From Rickettsiales bacterium (GTDB taxonomy: Bacteria > Pseudomonadota > Alphaproteobacteria > TMED109 > TMED131), in the NCBI GenBank assembly GCA_002690625.1, contig NZFJ01000036.1, forward strand, positions 1-17,169: a DNA stretch of 17,169 bases, in the 5' to 3' direction. A program made the position numbers and the translations under genes. Under the pieces are notes generated by a model. That model saw nothing but the letters and a program-made list of their open reading frames with translations. It was not told the DNA's origin and searched no databases. Positions within the stretch are counted from its first letter, which is position 1. The number at the start of each line of letters is the position of its first letter. Of the stretch, positions 6,813 to 17,169 are shown piece by piece.

Positions 6813-7315
6813 AAGATAGTTTCTATAATGATAAGCTATTTAAGGCTGACAAAGTAAATAATAAAGGTTATGTTTTAGCTAAATTTAATGACTTATTAAA
6901 TTGGGCTAGAGCTGGATCATTGTGGCCTATGTCTTTTGGGTTAGCATGTTGCGCTGTAGAAATGATGCAGACTGGTGCATCAAGATATGATTTAGATAGA
7001 TTTGGTGTTGTTTTTAGACCAAGTCCAAGACAGTCTGATGTAATGATTGTAGCAGGAACATTAACTAATAAAATGGCTCCAGCTTTAAGAAAAGTTTATG
7101 ATCAGATGCCTGAACCAAGGTGGGTAATATCTATGGGAAGTTGTGCTAATGGTGGAGGATATTATCATTATTCTTATTCTGTAGTAAGAGGCTGTGATAA
7201 AATAGTTCCCGTTGACATTTATGTGCCTGGCTGTCCTCCAACTGCAGAGGCTTTATTGTATGGAATTTTACAATTGCAAAAAAAAATAAAACGCACAGGT
7301 AAAAATACCGTTTAA
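6803..7315 (+). CDS. nuoB: NADH-quinone oxidoreductase subunit B
   Basis: NuoB (PSST homologue) holds the terminal [4Fe-4S] cluster N2, which passes electrons to quinone. The 170-residue protein shows all four ligands, including the unusual adjacent pair: Cys49 and Cys50 ([10 protein letters not shown]), Cys114 (MGSCANGGG) and Cys144 ([12 protein letters not shown]). The conserved [15 protein letters not shown] stretch (72-86) is complete. The protein is soluble and sits at the base of the peripheral arm against NuoD and NuoH. The ATG is inside nuoA with a good ribosome binding site, and no truncation is seen. Confidence 0.98.
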   Translation: MGIKDSFYNDKLFKADKVNNKGYVLAKFNDLLNWARAGSLWPMSFGLACCAVEMMQTGASRYDLDRFGVVFRPSPRQSDVMIVAGTLTNKMAPALRKVYDQMPEPRWVISMGSCANGGGYYHYSYSVVRGCDKIVPVDIYVPGCPPTAEALLYGILQLQKKIKRTGKNTV

Positions 7316-7375
7316 ATAATTTTATTGGGGCTAGAATTGGATAAATTAGTTAAAAATACTAAACAAGAAAATTTA

Positions 7376-7948
7376 ATGAGTAATATTATGGCGTCTTTAA
7401 AAAGTGTTTTAGATAATAAGTATTCATTAAATTTCAAATATAATAGCTTCGAATTATTAATAGATAAAGAAAGTTTGCTCAAAGTGGTTAAATTAATTAG
7501 AGATTCAGATAAATTGAAGTTTAACCAATTGATAGACATTACTGCCGTAGATTATCCTAATAAAAAAAATAGATTTGAAATGGTTTATGTTTTTTTATCA
7601 ATTAATAATAATGCAAGACTTATATTGAAGTGTAATTTAGATGATAATAATACTATAGATAGCTTATCAGCTTTATTTTCAGCAGCTAACTGGTATGAAA
7701 GAGAAGTATGGGATTTATTTGGTATAACTTTTACTGATCACCCTGACTTAAGAAGATTATTAACAGATTATGGTTTTATTGGTTTTCCGTTAAGAAAAGA
7801 TTTTCCATTATCTGGAAATGTTGAAGTGAGATATGATGTAAATACTAAAAAGGTAGTTTATGAGCCAGTAAAACTTACTCAATCATTTAGAAACTTTGAC
7901 TTTGAAAGCCCATGGGAAGGGGATAATATAAAAGAAAATAATGACTGA
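7376..7948 (+). CDS. nuoC: NADH-quinone oxidoreductase subunit C
   Basis: NuoC (30-kDa subunit) is a structural, cofactor-free subunit of the quinone module and packs against NuoD. With the ATG at 7376 it has 190 residues. The family signature [11 protein letters not shown] is at about 106-116, followed by the [13 protein letters not shown] segment and a PLRKDFPL loop. The start is uncertain. The frame extends upstream to a TTG at 7325, only 9 bases after nuoB, and there is another TTG at 7337. These would suit the tight packing of the operon but have no clear ribosome binding site. The ATG gives an N-terminus of more usual length. The gene is separate from nuoD, unlike the nuoCD fusion of E. 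coli, and overlaps the nuoD start by 8 bases. Confidence 0.93.
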   Translation: MSNIMASLKSVLDNKYSLNFKYNSFELLIDKESLLKVVKLIRDSDKLKFNQLIDITAVDYPNKKNRFEMVYVFLSINNNARLILKCNLDDNNTIDSLSALFSAANWYEREVWDLFGITFTDHPDLRRLLTDYGFIGFPLRKDFPLSGNVEVRYDVNTKKVVYEPVKLTQSFRNFDFESPWEGDNIKENND

Positions 7949-9119
7949 AAGACAAATAAAGAATTTAATGCTTAATTTTGGCCCACAACATCCTGCAGCT
8001 CACGGAGTTTTAAGACTAGTGCTGGAAATGGATGGAGAGGTAGTTGAAAGAGCAGATCCTCATATTGGATTGTTACATCGAGGAACAGAAAAGTTAATTG
8101 AAAATAAAACTTATCTGCAAGCTATGCCATATTTTGATAGATTAGATTATGTTTCACCCATGTGTCAAGAACATGCTTTTGTTCTGGCAGCAGAAGGATT
8201 GTTAGATTTGAAAGTTCCAGAAAGAGCTTTATGGATTAGAGTTTTATTTGATGAAATTACAAGAATTTTAAATCACGCTTTACAAATAGGAGCTCAAGGA
8301 CTTGATTTAGGAGCAACTACACCATTTTTATGGCTTTTTGAAGAAAGAGAAAAACTTATGTCTTTTTATGAAGCGGTTTCAGGAGCAAGACTGCATGCAG
8401 CTTACTATAGAATTGGTGGAGTTCATCAAGATATTCCAAGCAAAACTTTAGAAGATATATTTCAATGGAGTAAAAACTTCTTAAACATAGTAAATGATAT
8501 TGAATCATTATTAGATGAAAATAGAATTTTTAAGCAAAGAACAGTTGATATAGGAGTAGTTTCAAAGAAAGAAGCATTGGATTGGGGTTTTACGGGACCA
8601 ATGTTAAGAGGTTCTGGAGTTATTTGGGATTTAAGAAAACATGAAAGTTATGCTATCTATGATGAGTTAGATTTTGATGTTCCTATAGGAAAAAATGGCG
8701 ACTGCTATGATAGGTACCTTATTAGAATGGAAGAGATGAAGCAAAGCCTTAAAATTATAAATCAGGTATTAGATAAAATGCCAAATGGAGAGGTGCTAGT
8801 TGACAACCCAAGGATAGCGCCACCTAAAAGAGATAAAATGAAATCCTCGATGGAAAGCTTGATAAGTCATTTTAAACTATATACTGAAGGAGTTAGAGTG
8901 CCTGAAGGAAACATTTATAAGGCTGTAGAAGCACCAAAAGGAGAATTTGGTGTTTATTTAGTATCTGATGGATCTAATAAACCCTATAGATGTAAAATTA
9001 GAGCACCAGGTTTTGCTCATCTTCAAGGTTTGAACTTTATGACAAAAGGTCATCAACTAGCTGATTTAGTGGCATGTATTGCAACTATGGATGTAGTTTT
9101 TGGAGAAATAGACAGGTAA
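7941..9119 (+). CDS. nuoD: NADH-quinone oxidoreductase subunit D
   Basis: NuoD (49-kDa subunit) is related to the large subunit of NiFe hydrogenases and forms most of the quinone-binding pocket together with NuoB. The 392-residue protein begins with [14 protein letters not shown], and His21 with Tyr70 (RLDYVSPM) are the equivalents of the quinone-head ligands His59/Tyr108 of the mammalian subunit. [12 protein letters not shown] (41-52) and the C-terminal end with its VVFGEIDR tail are as expected. The nickel-binding cysteines of hydrogenases are absent, as is normal. The ATG lies 8 bases inside nuoC. Confidence 0.98.
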   Translation: MTERQIKNLMLNFGPQHPAAHGVLRLVLEMDGEVVERADPHIGLLHRGTEKLIENKTYLQAMPYFDRLDYVSPMCQEHAFVLAAEGLLDLKVPERALWIRVLFDEITRILNHALQIGAQGLDLGATTPFLWLFEEREKLMSFYEAVSGARLHAAYYRIGGVHQDIPSKTLEDIFQWSKNFLNIVNDIESLLDENRIFKQRTVDIGVVSKKEALDWGFTGPMLRGSGVIWDLRKHESYAIYDELDFDVPIGKNGDCYDRYLIRMEEMKQSLKIINQVLDKMPNGEVLVDNPRIAPPKRDKMKSSMESLISHFKLYTEGVRVPEGNIYKAVEAPKGEFGVYLVSDGSNKPYRCKIRAPGFAHLQGLNFMTKGHQLADLVACIATMDVVFGEIDR

Positions 9120-9127
9120 TAAAAGCT

Positions 9128-9679
9128 ATGAATGATAAAAGTTTTACTTTTTCCAAGGATAATATCAAGTTAATTGACCGAATTTTGGCCAAATATCCTT
9201 TTGAACAAAAAGCTAGTGCTGTAATGCCTTTATTAGACTTAGCAATGAGACAAAATGGAGGGTGGCTTACAGAAAGTGCTATGCACACAGTAGCCAAGAT
9301 TATAGATATTCCTTATATTAGAGTTTATGAGGTGGCAACATTTTATTCTATGTATAATTTGAATCCTATAGGGAAAAATTTTATTCAGATATGTACAACA
9401 ACTTCTTGCTGGCTAAAAGGAAGCGATGATATTCTAAATTTATGTAAGAATTTATTAAAAATAAAAAATAATCAAACTTCAGATGATGGTTTATTTACAT
9501 TAAAAGAAGTTGAATGTTTAGGTGCTTGTGTTAATGCTCCTATGGTACAAATAAATGATGATTATTATGAAGACTTAGATAAAGAAAGCTTTATAAATAT
9601 AATTAAGCAGATAAAAAATGGTAAAAAACCTAAAATAGGACCACAAAAAATTAAAAGAAAAGGTGCAGAACCATTCTGA
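9128..9679 (+). CDS. nuoE: NADH-quinone oxidoreductase subunit E
   Basis: NuoE (24-kDa subunit) carries the [2Fe-2S] cluster N1a in the NADH-dehydrogenase module. The four ligands are Cys89 and Cys94 (CTTTSCWLKG) and Cys130 and Cys134 (CLGACVNAP). The thioredoxin-like domain is complete and the protein is 183 residues. The frame is open further back into nuoD, but the ATG at 9128, just after the nuoD stop, gives the standard N-terminus and is the chosen start. A short basic tail rich in Lys follows the Fe-S domain, ending in GAEPF. The gene is followed by a 22-base gap and then nuoF. Confidence 0.97.
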   Translation: MNDKSFTFSKDNIKLIDRILAKYPFEQKASAVMPLLDLAMRQNGGWLTESAMHTVAKIIDIPYIRVYEVATFYSMYNLNPIGKNFIQICTTTSCWLKGSDDILNLCKNLLKIKNNQTSDDGLFTLKEVECLGACVNAPMVQINDDYYEDLDKESFINIIKQIKNGKKPKIGPQKIKRKGAEPF

Positions 9680-9701
9680 ATTTATAAAATAAATAATAAT
9701 T

Positions 9702-10985
9702 ATGTTAAATGAAAAAGATAAAATATTTAAAAACTTACATGGCTTAAAAGGAACAGGTTTAAATACGGCTAAGAGTCTAGGTGATTGGGACAAAGCTTTA
9801 GAGTTTATTAAAAAGGGGAAACAATGGATTCTAGATGAAGTAAAAAAATCTGGACTTAGAGGTAGAGGTGGAGCTGGTTTTCCGACAGGTTTAAAATGGT
9901 CTTTCATGCCTCCAAAGTCTTCTATAAAACCTAATTATTTAGTTATAAACGCAGATGAAAGTGAACCTGGTACTTGTAAAGACAGGGAAATAATTAGAAA
10001 CGAACCCTACAAGTTATTAGAAGGGATTCTTTATGCAAGCTTAGCAATGGAAGCACATAAATGTTATATTTATATAAGAGGAGAATTTTATAATGAATAC
10101 AAAGCTTTAGAAAAAGCTATTAATGAATGTTATAATGATGGGTTATTAGGTAATAATATATTAAACAGTGGATGGAATTTGGATGTTTATATTCATAGAG
10201 GTGCTGGGGCGTATATATGTGGAGAAGAATCAGCATTATTAGAAAGTTTAGAAGGTAAAAAAGGACAACCAAGGCTAAAGCCTCCATTTCCAGCGAACGT
10301 TGGACTATATGGTTGTCCTACCACTGTTTCTAATGTAGAAACGGTAGCGGTTGTTCCAGCTATTCTAAAAAGAGGTTCGAAGTGGTTTTCTTCTATAGGA
10401 AAAGAAAATAATACTGGAACTAAATTATTTTGCATATCAGGACATGTCAATACTCCTTGTACTGTAGAAGAAGAAATGGGTATAACTATTAAGGATTTAA
10501 TAGAAAAACACTGTGGTGGAGTAATTGGAGGTTGGAGTAATCTTAAAGCTATAGTGCCAGGGGGATCCTCAACACCTTTAATTCCAGCTTCAATGTGCAA
10601 TAATTTAAGTTTAGACTTTGACTCTCTTAAAGAAGTGAAAAGTGGCTTAGGAACTGCTGCAGTTATTGTAATGAATAAATCTACAGATATTATTGAAGCA
10701 ATTACAAGATTCTCTAAATTTTATAATCATGAAAGTTGTGGACAATGTACTCCTTGTAGAGAAGGCACAGGTTGGATTTTAAAATTAATGAGAAAGCTAT
10801 GTGATGGATCTGCAGAAATAGAAGACATTGATAAGTTACAAGATATTTGTTCACAAGTAGAAAACCATACTATTTGTGCTTTGGGAGATGCTGCTGCTTG
10901 GCCGGTGCAGGGATTAATTAGACATTACAGAAAAGATATTGAAAAAAGAATTGTAAACTTTAAACAACTTCGGTCAGCGGAATGA
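9702..10985 (+). CDS. nuoF: NADH-quinone oxidoreductase subunit F
   Basis: NuoF (51-kDa subunit) binds NADH and FMN and holds the [4Fe-4S] cluster N3; it is the electron entry point of complex I. The 427-residue protein shows the flavin/NADH loop [16 protein letters not shown] (51-66), NADESEPGT (83-91) and the [17 protein letters not shown] region (169-185). Cluster ligands are Cys346, Cys349 and Cys352 ([12 protein letters not shown]) and Cys392 (TICALGD). Length is typical. There is no clear ribosome binding site in the 22-base AT-rich gap before the ATG. The stop overlaps the nuoG start as ATGA. Confidence 0.98.
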   Translation: MLNEKDKIFKNLHGLKGTGLNTAKSLGDWDKALEFIKKGKQWILDEVKKSGLRGRGGAGFPTGLKWSFMPPKSSIKPNYLVINADESEPGTCKDREIIRNEPYKLLEGILYASLAMEAHKCYIYIRGEFYNEYKALEKAINECYNDGLLGNNILNSGWNLDVYIHRGAGAYICGEESALLESLEGKKGQPRLKPPFPANVGLYGCPTTVSNVETVAVVPAILKRGSKWFSSIGKENNTGTKLFCISGHVNTPCTVEEEMGITIKDLIEKHCGGVIGGWSNLKAIVPGGSSTPLIPASMCNNLSLDFDSLKEVKSGLGTAAVIVMNKSTDIIEAITRFSKFYNHESCGQCTPCREGTGWILKLMRKLCDGSAEIEDIDKLQDICSQVENHTICALGDAAAWPVQGLIRHYRKDIEKRIVNFKQLRSAE

Positions 10986-13042
10986 AAAAAGTAAAGGTTA
11001 ATAATACAGAAATTTTAGTGCCAGAAAATGCTACTGTGATGCAAGCATGCGAAATTGCAGGTGAAGAAATACCTAGATTTTGTTTTCATGAGAGGTTATC
11101 TATTGCAGGAAATTGTAGAATGTGTCTTGTAGAAGTTGAAAATTCAGTTAAACCTGTAGCATCCTGCGCCATGCCTATATCAGACGGTATGAATATTAAA
11201 ACAAATACAGATAAAGTTAAGAAAGCTAGAAAAGGAGTAATGGAATTTTTGTTAATTAATCATCCATTGGATTGTCCTATTTGCGATCAAGGAGGAGAAT
11301 GCGACCTGCAGGACCAGTCAATTTATTATGGTAAATCTTACAGTAGATATGAAGAAAACAAAAGGGCAGTTTATGATAAAGATTTTGGCCCACTAGTAAA
11401 AACAGTAATGACAAGATGTATTCATTGCACTAGATGTGTAAGGTTCCTAGATGAAGTTGCTGGCTCTCATGAACTAGGTGCAATAAATAGAGGCGAAGAT
11501 ATGGAAATAACTACTGTAGTAAAGAATGGGATAAAAAGTGAATTATCTGGAAATATAATTGATCTTTGTCCTGTAGGTGCACTAACCTCTAAACCATATG
11601 CTTTTACTGCAAGGTCGTGGGAACTTATTCATCATGACACTATTGATATTACTGATGGAGTAGGGTCAAATATTATAGTTAATGAGTTTGAAGGAGAAAT
11701 AAAGAGAATACTACCTAGAATAAATGAAGATATCAATCAAGAATGGATATCTGATAAGACTAGATTTTGTTATGATGGATTAAATAGCCAAAGGCTGGAT
11801 AAACCTTTTATTAGAGGAAAAAATAATAAATTAAAACCTTCAAATTGGGAAAATGCACTAAATGATGTTATGGAAAGCTTAAAAATAAATAATAAAAATG
11901 AAATAGCTGTTGTTACAGGGGCATTAACAGATGTAGAGACAATGTTTTCCGCTAAAGAATTTTTTAATGCTATAGGTGTGGACAGTATAGATTGTAGATT
12001 TAATGGCTCTAATTACGCCATAAAAAGTAGAGCTGACTGGTTATTTAATTCTTCAATTAGTGGTATTGATAAAGCAGATAAGTTATTAATTATAGGCTGT
12101 GATCCTAAAAGAGAGGCAACTATAGTTAATTCTAGAATAAGACAAAGGTGGTTAAGTGGAGAATTAGATATTCTTACCCTTTGTACACCAACTGATTTAA
12201 CTTATAGTTCTTCCCATATAGGTAATGATATTTCTGTTCTTTCTAATAAAATCTTTTTAAATAAAATAAAAACCTTTTTTAAGTCTGCAAGTTTCCCAAT
12301 GATTATTTTAGGTGATAGTATTTTATCTACGAAAGACGGAAATAAAATTCATGCTTTGATTAAGTTAATTGCACAACAGCAAAAAATATATAGAAAAGAT
12401 TGGAATGGATTTAATATATTAAATCAGTTTGCTTCTAGAAATGGAGGTTTGGAAGTAGGTTTTTTTCCAGAAAAAAATGGTTTTGATATTAATAAAATAA
12501 AAACTAAGTTAAATGAAAAAAGAATAAAGACACTTTTTTTAATAGAAGCTGATGATTTTGACTTAGAAAAATATGACTTAAGTCAAACTAAAGTTATATA
12601 TGTGGGACATCATGGAGATAAAGTAGCAGCTAAAGCCAATACTATACTTCCTGTAACTGCATTTACTGAAAAAAAAGCATTATATGTAAATATTGAAGGA
12701 AGACCTCAATTTACAAAAAAAGTAATAGATAATAAGGGATTAGCTGTGGATGCCTGGAAAATATTTAGAGCTTTATCAGAAAAATTTTCAGTTACTTTAA
12801 GTTACAATACTCATGAGCAGCTTCTTAATTATATTTTTAAAAAACATCCAGAATTGTCAAAAATCAATCTAATTCCTAAATCTAATAAATTGTTTGTTAA
12901 TGAAGATAAATTTAAAATAAATTCATGTAATAATAATTTTAAGATAAAAAACTATTATCAAACTTGTCCCATTACAAGAGCATCTACTAATATGGCAAAT
13001 TGCGTTAAAAGCTTTTTATTAGAAAATAGCAATAAATTATGA
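10982..13042 (+). CDS. nuoG: NADH-quinone oxidoreductase subunit G
   Basis: NuoG (75-kDa subunit) carries three Fe-S clusters of the electron wire. The N-terminal ferredoxin domain has the [2Fe-2S] N1b ligands Cys34, Cys45, Cys48 and Cys62. N5 has the ligands His94, Cys98, Cys101 and Cys107 ([14 protein letters not shown]), and N4 has Cys146, Cys149, Cys152 and Cys196. From about residue 215 onward is a degenerate molybdopterin-oxidoreductase-like domain without a cofactor. The extra N7 cluster cysteines found in E. coli and Thermus are absent. Together with the 686-residue length, this makes it the mitochondrial/alphaproteobacterial form. The last third is less conserved and rich in Asn, Lys and Ile, as expected from the base composition. 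The gene has 4-base ATGA overlaps with nuoF upstream and nuoH downstream. Confidence 0.97.
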   Translation: MKKVKVNNTEILVPENATVMQACEIAGEEIPRFCFHERLSIAGNCRMCLVEVENSVKPVASCAMPISDGMNIKTNTDKVKKARKGVMEFLLINHPLDCPICDQGGECDLQDQSIYYGKSYSRYEENKRAVYDKDFGPLVKTVMTRCIHCTRCVRFLDEVAGSHELGAINRGEDMEITTVVKNGIKSELSGNIIDLCPVGALTSKPYAFTARSWELIHHDTIDITDGVGSNIIVNEFEGEIKRILPRINEDINQEWISDKTRFCYDGLNSQRLDKPFIRGKNNKLKPSNWENALNDVMESLKINNKNEIAVVTGALTDVETMFSAKEFFNAIGVDSIDCRFNGSNYAIKSRADWLFNSSISGIDKADKLLIIGCDPKREATIVNSRIRQRWLSGELDILTLCTPTDLTYSSSHIGNDISVLSNKIFLNKIKTFFKSASFPMIILGDSILSTKDGNKIHALIKLIAQQQKIYRKDWNGFNILNQFASRNGGLEVGFFPEKNGFDINKIKTKLNEKRIKTLFLIEADDFDLEKYDLSQTKVIYVGHHGDKVAAKANTILPVTAFTEKKALYVNIEGRPQFTKKVIDNKGLAVDAWKIFRALSEKFSVTLSYNTHEQLLNYIFKKHPELSKINLIPKSNKLFVNEDKFKINSCNNNFKIKNYYQTCPITRASTNMANCVKSFLLENSNKL

Positions 13043-14064
13043 GTAATATATTTTTTACATATTTAAATAATTTTTTAATAATAAGTATCTATGTTGTTTT
13101 GATTATTGCACCATTATTAGTAGCTGTAGCTTTTCTTACTTATTTAGAAAGAAAAGTAATTGCATCAGTACAATATAGAAAAGGACCTAATGTTGTAGGT
13201 TTCTTTGGATTATTGCAGCCATTTGCTGATGGTATAAAATTATTTTCAAAAGAAACTATAATTCCTACTAGTGCAAACAAAATAATTTTTATTCTAGCTC
13301 CGATGATATCTTTTGCTCTATCTTTAGTAGCTTGGAGTGTTATCCCTATTTCTGAAGGTATTGTATTATCTAATATTAATGTTGGAATATTGTACATATT
13401 TGCAGTATCTTCTCTGTCAATTTACGGAATTATTATGGCTGGATGGGCTAGCAACTCAAAATATGCTTTTTTAGGAGCATTAAGATCTACAGCACAAATG
13501 GTATCATATGAGGTTTCAATAGGCTTTGTTATTGTGTGCGTTTTATTATGTGTTGGTTCACTTAATTTACAGGATATAGTTTTAGCCCAAAAGACATGTT
13601 GGTTTATAATACCTTTGTTTCCCATGTTTGTAGTTTTCGTAATTTCTGCACTTGCAGAAACTAATAGAGCTCCTTTTGATTTACCAGAAGACGAGTCAGC
13701 TTTAGTTGCTGGTTATTTCACAGAATATTCATCGATGTTATTCGCTATGTTTTTTTTAGGTGAGTATTCCGCTATGATTTTAATGAGTTCTCTCGGTACA
13801 ATTTTATTTTTAGGTGGATGGTTACCACCAGTTGATATAGATATATTATATTCTATCCCTGGTTTTATATGGTTTTTTGGAAAAGTAGGGGTGCTGCTCT
13901 TTGTTTTTTTATGGGTTAGAGCTACTCTTCCCAGATTTAGATATGATCAATTGATGAGATTAGGGTGGAAAATTTTTCTTCCATTATCTCTATTTTGGGT
14001 TTTCATTACTGCTACTGTTTTAGTTTATTTTGATTTATTACCTAATATACCAGGAACACTATGA
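13039..14064 (+). CDS. nuoH: NADH-quinone oxidoreductase subunit H
   Basis: NuoH (ND1 homologue) is the membrane subunit that completes the quinone chamber and links redox chemistry to the proton channels. The 341-residue protein has about eight hydrophobic helices. The first is followed by [19 protein letters not shown] (36-54), and the charged loop [14 protein letters not shown] (207-220) faces the quinone cavity. FTEYSS follows at 227-232. All are ND1 hallmarks. The start overlaps nuoG by 4 bases and the stop overlaps nuoI by 4 bases. Confidence 0.98.
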   Translation: MSNIFFTYLNNFLIISIYVVLIIAPLLVAVAFLTYLERKVIASVQYRKGPNVVGFFGLLQPFADGIKLFSKETIIPTSANKIIFILAPMISFALSLVAWSVIPISEGIVLSNINVGILYIFAVSSLSIYGIIMAGWASNSKYAFLGALRSTAQMVSYEVSIGFVIVCVLLCVGSLNLQDIVLAQKTCWFIIPLFPMFVVFVISALAETNRAPFDLPEDESALVAGYFTEYSSMLFAMFFLGEYSAMILMSSLGTILFLGGWLPPVDIDILYSIPGFIWFFGKVGVLLFVFLWVRATLPRFRYDQLMRLGWKIFLPLSLFWVFITATVLVYFDLLPNIPGTL

Positions 14065-14549
14065 AACGCTTATTTAATAAAATTAAATATTTTTTTTTAA
14101 TAGATATATGTAAGGGACTCTTTCTTACATTTAGAAGAATATTTAAACCTTCTGTGACAATTAATTATCCTTATGAAAAGGCACCATTAAGTCCTCGTTT
14201 TAGAGGAGAACATGCCCTAAGGAGATATCCTAATGGAGAAGAAAGATGTATTGCTTGTAAATTATGTGAAGCTATTTGCCCAGCTTTAGCAATAACAATT
14301 GATGCCGAAGAAAGAAAAGATGGGAGTAGAAGAACAACTAAATATGATATTGACATGACTAAATGTATATATTGTGGTCTATGTCAAGAGGCGTGTCCCG
14401 TTGATGCTATTGTACAGGGGCCGAATTATGAGTTTGCTACTGAAACACATGAAGAATTAATTTATAATAAAGACAAACTCTTAGATAATGGAGATAAGTG
14501 GGAATCAGCTTTGCAGAATAATATAAAGGAAGATTCGAGGTTTAGATAA
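14061..14549 (+). CDS. nuoI: NADH-quinone oxidoreductase subunit I
   Basis: NuoI (TYKY homologue) carries the [4Fe-4S] clusters N6a and N6b that feed N2 in NuoB. The 162-residue protein has two ferredoxin motifs. Cys63, Cys66 and Cys69 pair with Cys112, while Cys102, Cys105 and Cys108 pair with Cys73, the usual crossed arrangement of CX2CX2CX3C motifs. The N-terminal amphipathic region (1-30) attaches it to the membrane arm. [20 protein letters not shown] (46-65) is strongly family-like. It starts inside the nuoH stop (ATGA) and is followed by 6 bases and nuoJ. Confidence 0.98.
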   Translation: MKRLFNKIKYFFLIDICKGLFLTFRRIFKPSVTINYPYEKAPLSPRFRGEHALRRYPNGEERCIACKLCEAICPALAITIDAEERKDGSRRTTKYDIDMTKCIYCGLCQEACPVDAIVQGPNYEFATETHEELIYNKDKLLDNGDKWESALQNNIKEDSRFR

Positions 14550-14555
14550 GAGAAA

Positions 14556-15146
14556 ATGTATTTATTTTTTTTATTATTTTCTACTGTTATAGTTCTTTCA
14601 TCTATCGCTGTAATTAGTTCAAGAAACCCAGTTCATTCTGTTTTATTTTTAATTTTAGCATTTGTAAATGCGGCTGGAATTTTTGTTTTAGCTAATGCTG
14701 AGTTTTTAGCAATGATATTATTAATAGTCTATGTAGGAGCAGTAGCTGTCCTTTTTTTATTTGTAGTTATGATGTTAAATGTAAGTATAGAAGAAATAAA
14801 GCATCAAACTAGAAAATATTTTCTTTCAGGTTTATTAGTTGGTGGTGTATTATTAGCAGAATTAATTTTTTCATTTTCTAATTTAGATATACTTTATAAT
14901 AAGTCAGAAAATAATAGTAACTTAAATAATACAGAATTTTCTAATGCTCACCAAATAGGAAAAATTATGTACACTGATTATTTTTTTATATTTCAAATGT
15001 CGGGATGTGTTTTATTAGTAGCAATGATCGGAGCAATAGTATTGACATTAAGAAAAAGAGAAGGAGTTTTAAGACAGAATATTTCGAGACAGGTTTCCAG
15101 AAAGAAAGCAGACTCCATAGAAGTAGTTAAAATTAAAAAAAATTAA
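14556..15146 (+). CDS. nuoJ: NADH-quinone oxidoreductase subunit J
   Basis: NuoJ (ND6 homologue) is a membrane subunit next to NuoK and NuoA in the coupling region. The 196-residue protein has about five hydrophobic helices. [14 protein letters not shown] follows the first helix, and the third helix carries [17 protein letters not shown] (59-75), which contains the conserved Tyr-Val-Gly-Ala site of a pi-bulge. A hydrophilic, Asn/Ser-rich loop lies between the fourth and fifth helices, and the C-terminus is a basic tail. Only one base separates its stop from the nuoK start. Confidence 0.97.
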   Translation: MYLFFLLFSTVIVLSSIAVISSRNPVHSVLFLILAFVNAAGIFVLANAEFLAMILLIVYVGAVAVLFLFVVMMLNVSIEEIKHQTRKYFLSGLLVGGVLLAELIFSFSNLDILYNKSENNSNLNNTEFSNAHQIGKIMYTDYFFIFQMSGCVLLVAMIGAIVLTLRKREGVLRQNISRQVSRKKADSIEVVKIKKN

Positions 15147-15147
15147 A

Positions 15148-15456
15148 ATGTATATAGAACCAACTCACTTTACTATACTATCTGCGCTTATATTTTCTAT
15201 TGGAATTTTAGGTATATTTTTAAATAGAAGAAGCATTATAATCATTTTGATGTCGATAGAATTACTATTATTATCAGTTAACATTAATCTTGTAGCTTCT
15301 TCATCATTTCATGAAAATATAACAGGGCAAATTTTTACAATGTTTGTGCTTACTGTAGCTGCTGCTGAAGCCGCTATAGGTCTTGCTATTTTAGTATGTT
15401 TTTTTAGAAACAAAGGTTCTATAAAAGTAGAAGATTCTGAACAGTTAAAGGGGTAA
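15148..15456 (+). CDS. nuoK: NADH-quinone oxidoreductase subunit K
   Basis: NuoK (ND4L homologue) is a 102-residue membrane subunit forming part of a proton path. It has three hydrophobic helices, with the two buried glutamates needed for proton transfer at Glu38 ([11 protein letters not shown]) and Glu74 ([11 protein letters not shown]). Length is normal for the family. It begins one base after nuoJ and ends one base before the nuoL start. Confidence 0.98.
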   Translation: MYIEPTHFTILSALIFSIGILGIFLNRRSIIIILMSIELLLLSVNINLVASSSFHENITGQIFTMFVLTVAAAEAAIGLAILVCFFRNKGSIKVEDSEQLKG

Positions 15457-15457
15457 C

Positions 15458-17169
15458 ATGAATTTACTAACAATAACACTTTTTCTTCCTTTAATTGGAT
15501 CTATACTATCAGGAATTTGCATAATTTATTCATATCATAGAAAAGCTGAAATTATTTCTACTTTTTTTTTAACTATATCAGCATTGTTATCAATTTATTT
15601 TTTTGTGAACATTAATCAATACCAAGAACTAATTATTTTTTACAAATGGTTAAGTTTTTCAGGTAATAATTTAAACTTTGCTATTCTTTTTGACCCTCTT
15701 ACATCATCAATGTTCTTAGTAGTTACTGTTGTTTCAGCTTTAGTTCATATATTTTCAATTGGCTATATGGGATCAGATAAATATAGAGCTAGATTTTTTT
15801 GTTATTTATCATTATTTACATTCGCTATGTTAGTTTTGGTAAGCTCTGACAACTTTATTCAATTATTTTTAGGTTGGGAAGGAGTAGGGTTATGTTCTTA
15901 TTTATTAGTCGGTTATTATTATCATAAACCTTCTGCCAATAGTGCAGCAATAAAAGCTTTTCTTGTAAATAGAGTAGGAGATTTTGGTTATCTAATTGCA
16001 GTAGCTCTTATTTTCAAGTATTTTGGAAGTTTAAATTTTGCAGATGTTTTTTCAAATGTTGACCAATTAAAAAATACTTCATTCTCATTCATGAATACAG
16101 ATTTTGATGCTTTAACTGTAATAACTATGTTTTTATTTATGGCAGCAGCAGGGAAATCAGCACAAATTGGGCTTCATGTTTGGTTGCCTGATGCTATGGA
16201 AGGGCCGACCCCTGTATCAGCATTAATTCATGCTGCAACTATGGTAACAGCCGGTGTTTTTCTTGTCGTAAGATGTTCTCCTTTATTTGAGCACGCTCCC
16301 TTCTCACTTAGTTTTATTACTTATGCTGGATTATTAACTTCAGTATTTGCTGCATCTGTAGCTTTACTTCAGAATGATATTAAGAAAATTATAGCTTATT
16401 CTACCTGTAGTCAATTAGGATATATGTTTTTTGCTTGTGGTATATCAGCTTATAGTTTAGCTATGTTTCACTTAATTACTCATGCTTTCTTTAAAGCATT
16501 ATTATTTTTAGGAGCAGGTTCAATTATACATTCTCTTCATCATGAACAGGATTTAAATAAAATGGGAAATTTATATAAAAAATTACCATTTACTTATTCT
16601 TTTGTAATTATAGGTTCTTTAGCTCTAACTGGTATTCCACCATTTGCAGGCTATTTTTCTAAAGACCTAATATTAGAATATGCATTATCTATGCACACAT
16701 TTACTGGTAACAATGTTTACATATTAGGTTGTTTTGGAGCATTTTTAACAGCTATTTATTCTAGCAGATTAATATATTTAGCATTTCACGGAAAGAGTAA
16801 CGTAGATAAAAAAGTTTATAATAATGTCCATGAATCTCCTTTAATAATGATTTTACCACTTTTTATTTTAGGTTTAGGTGCAATATTCGCTGGTTATTTA
16901 TTTTATGATTTAGTTTCTATTAATAGTTTTTGGAAGGAAAGTATATATTTTAAAAATAATATAAACTATGTAGAAGAAGCACATCATATATCAAAAGGGT
17001 ATAAATTATTACCTATATTATTAGTAATTTCGGCAGCTTTTATAGTAGTTATTTCTTTTAAATATATGAAAAATATCTTAAATAAACTCTTAAATTATTT
17101 TAGATTTATTGTAATTTTTATAAAAAATAAATGGTATTTTGATGATATTTATAGTTTTATTTTTGTTAA
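15458..17169 (+). CDS. nuoL: NADH-quinone oxidoreductase subunit L, 3'-truncated by window edge
   Basis: NuoL (ND5 homologue) is the distal antiporter-like proton-pumping subunit of complex I. The frame is open from the ATG, which has AAGGGG four bases upstream and follows nuoK by one base, to the window end with no stop. About 570 codons are visible, and full-length homologues are somewhat longer than 600. Key residues are present: Glu141 in GWEGVGLCSY, Lys233 in AAAGKSAQIGLHVWLPDAM, His258 in the ALIHAATMVTAGV helix, and the KKIIAYSTCSQLGY segment (309-322). The end of the visible part includes a basic stretch and then KWYFDDIYSFIF, which fits the region before the last helices and the long lateral helix. 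nuoM and nuoN would be expected next. Confidence 0.97.
   Translation, partial: MNLLTITLFLPLIGSILSGICIIYSYHRKAEIISTFFLTISALLSIYFFVNINQYQELIIFYKWLSFSGNNLNFAILFDPLTSSMFLVVTVVSALVHIFSIGYMGSDKYRARFFCYLSLFTFAMLVLVSSDNFIQLFLGWEGVGLCSYLLVGYYYHKPSANSAAIKAFLVNRVGDFGYLIAVALIFKYFGSLNFADVFSNVDQLKNTSFSFMNTDFDALTVITMFLFMAAAGKSAQIGLHVWLPDAMEGPTPVSALIHAATMVTAGVFLVVRCSPLFEHAPFSLSFITYAGLLTSVFAASVALLQNDIKKIIAYSTCSQLGYMFFACGISAYSLAMFHLITHAFFKALLFLGAGSIIHSLHHEQDLNKMGNLYKKLPFTYSFVIIGSLALTGIPPFAGYFSKDLILEYALSMHTFTGNNVYILGCFGAFLTAIYSSRLIYLAFHGKSNVDKKVYNNVHESPLIMILPLFILGLGAIFAGYLFYDLVSINSFWKESIYFKNNINYVEEAHHISKGYKLLPILLVISAAFIVVISFKYMKNILNKLLNYFRFIVIFIKNKWYFDDIYSFIFV

Noticed and set aside
9074..9127. Longer N-terminus for NuoE overlapping the end of nuoD
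   Set aside because: The added residues are simply the nuoD end read in another frame; the ATG at 9128 gives the normal NuoE N-terminus.
10193..10600. Antisense open frame of 135 codons inside nuoF, and other opposite-strand frames in nuo genes
   Set aside because: They lie fully within well-conserved genes, have no recognisable motifs, and look like shadows of the real coding frames.
10982..13042. Absence of the fourth NuoG Fe-S cluster (N7) cysteines seen in E. coli
   Set aside because: Mitochondrial and alphaproteobacterial NuoG normally lack N7, so this is expected lineage variation and not damage.

Overview
The window looks like a stretch of chromosome from a very AT-rich (roughly 30% GC by eye), streamlined alphaproteobacterium. 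The complex I operon order nuoA-B-C-D-E-F-G-H-I-J-K-L, separate nuoC and nuoD, and a mitochondrial-type NuoG of 686 residues point to Alphaproteobacteria. The low GC, minimal spacers and overlapping genes resemble marine lineages such as SAR11, HIMB59 or AEGEAN-169. That placement is inference, because no rRNA or tRNA gene is present.

Layout: (1) Positions 1-429, + strand: the 3' end of a secreted-type monohaem cytochrome c that begins before the window. (2) Positions 430-3114, - strand: a compact operon, in transcription order MDR-family oxidoreductase, queC, queE, queD. Each gene overlaps the next by 1-4 bases. The three que genes supply successive steps to preQ0, the precursor of the tRNA base queuosine. 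(3) Positions 3159-3965, + strand: an RhlG-like short-chain dehydrogenase. Facing it with a 6-base gap at 3972-5537, - strand, is a fatty acyl-CoA ligase. (4) Positions 5634-6332, + strand: a HAD hydrolase of the haloacid-dehalogenase-like group. (5) Position 6453 to the window end, + strand: nuoA to nuoL of NADH:quinone oxidoreductase (complex I), with nuoL cut by the window edge. nuoM and nuoN would be expected just downstream.

The nuo block encodes the whole peripheral arm (NuoB, C, D, E, F, G, I). It also encodes most of the membrane arm (NuoA, H, J, K and part of L). All Fe-S cysteine ligands, the FMN/NADH site motifs and the quinone-site His/Tyr pair are visible, so the complex should be active. 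The genes upstream of nuo are not an obvious pathway together, apart from the que operon.

I found no mobile element, CRISPR array, RNA gene, riboswitch or clear hairpin terminator. Nothing in the window looks like a new multigene system. The points most worth a second look are the QueD homologue without the usual catalytic cysteine, the oxidoreductase translationally coupled to queC, and the HAD protein with altered active-site positions.
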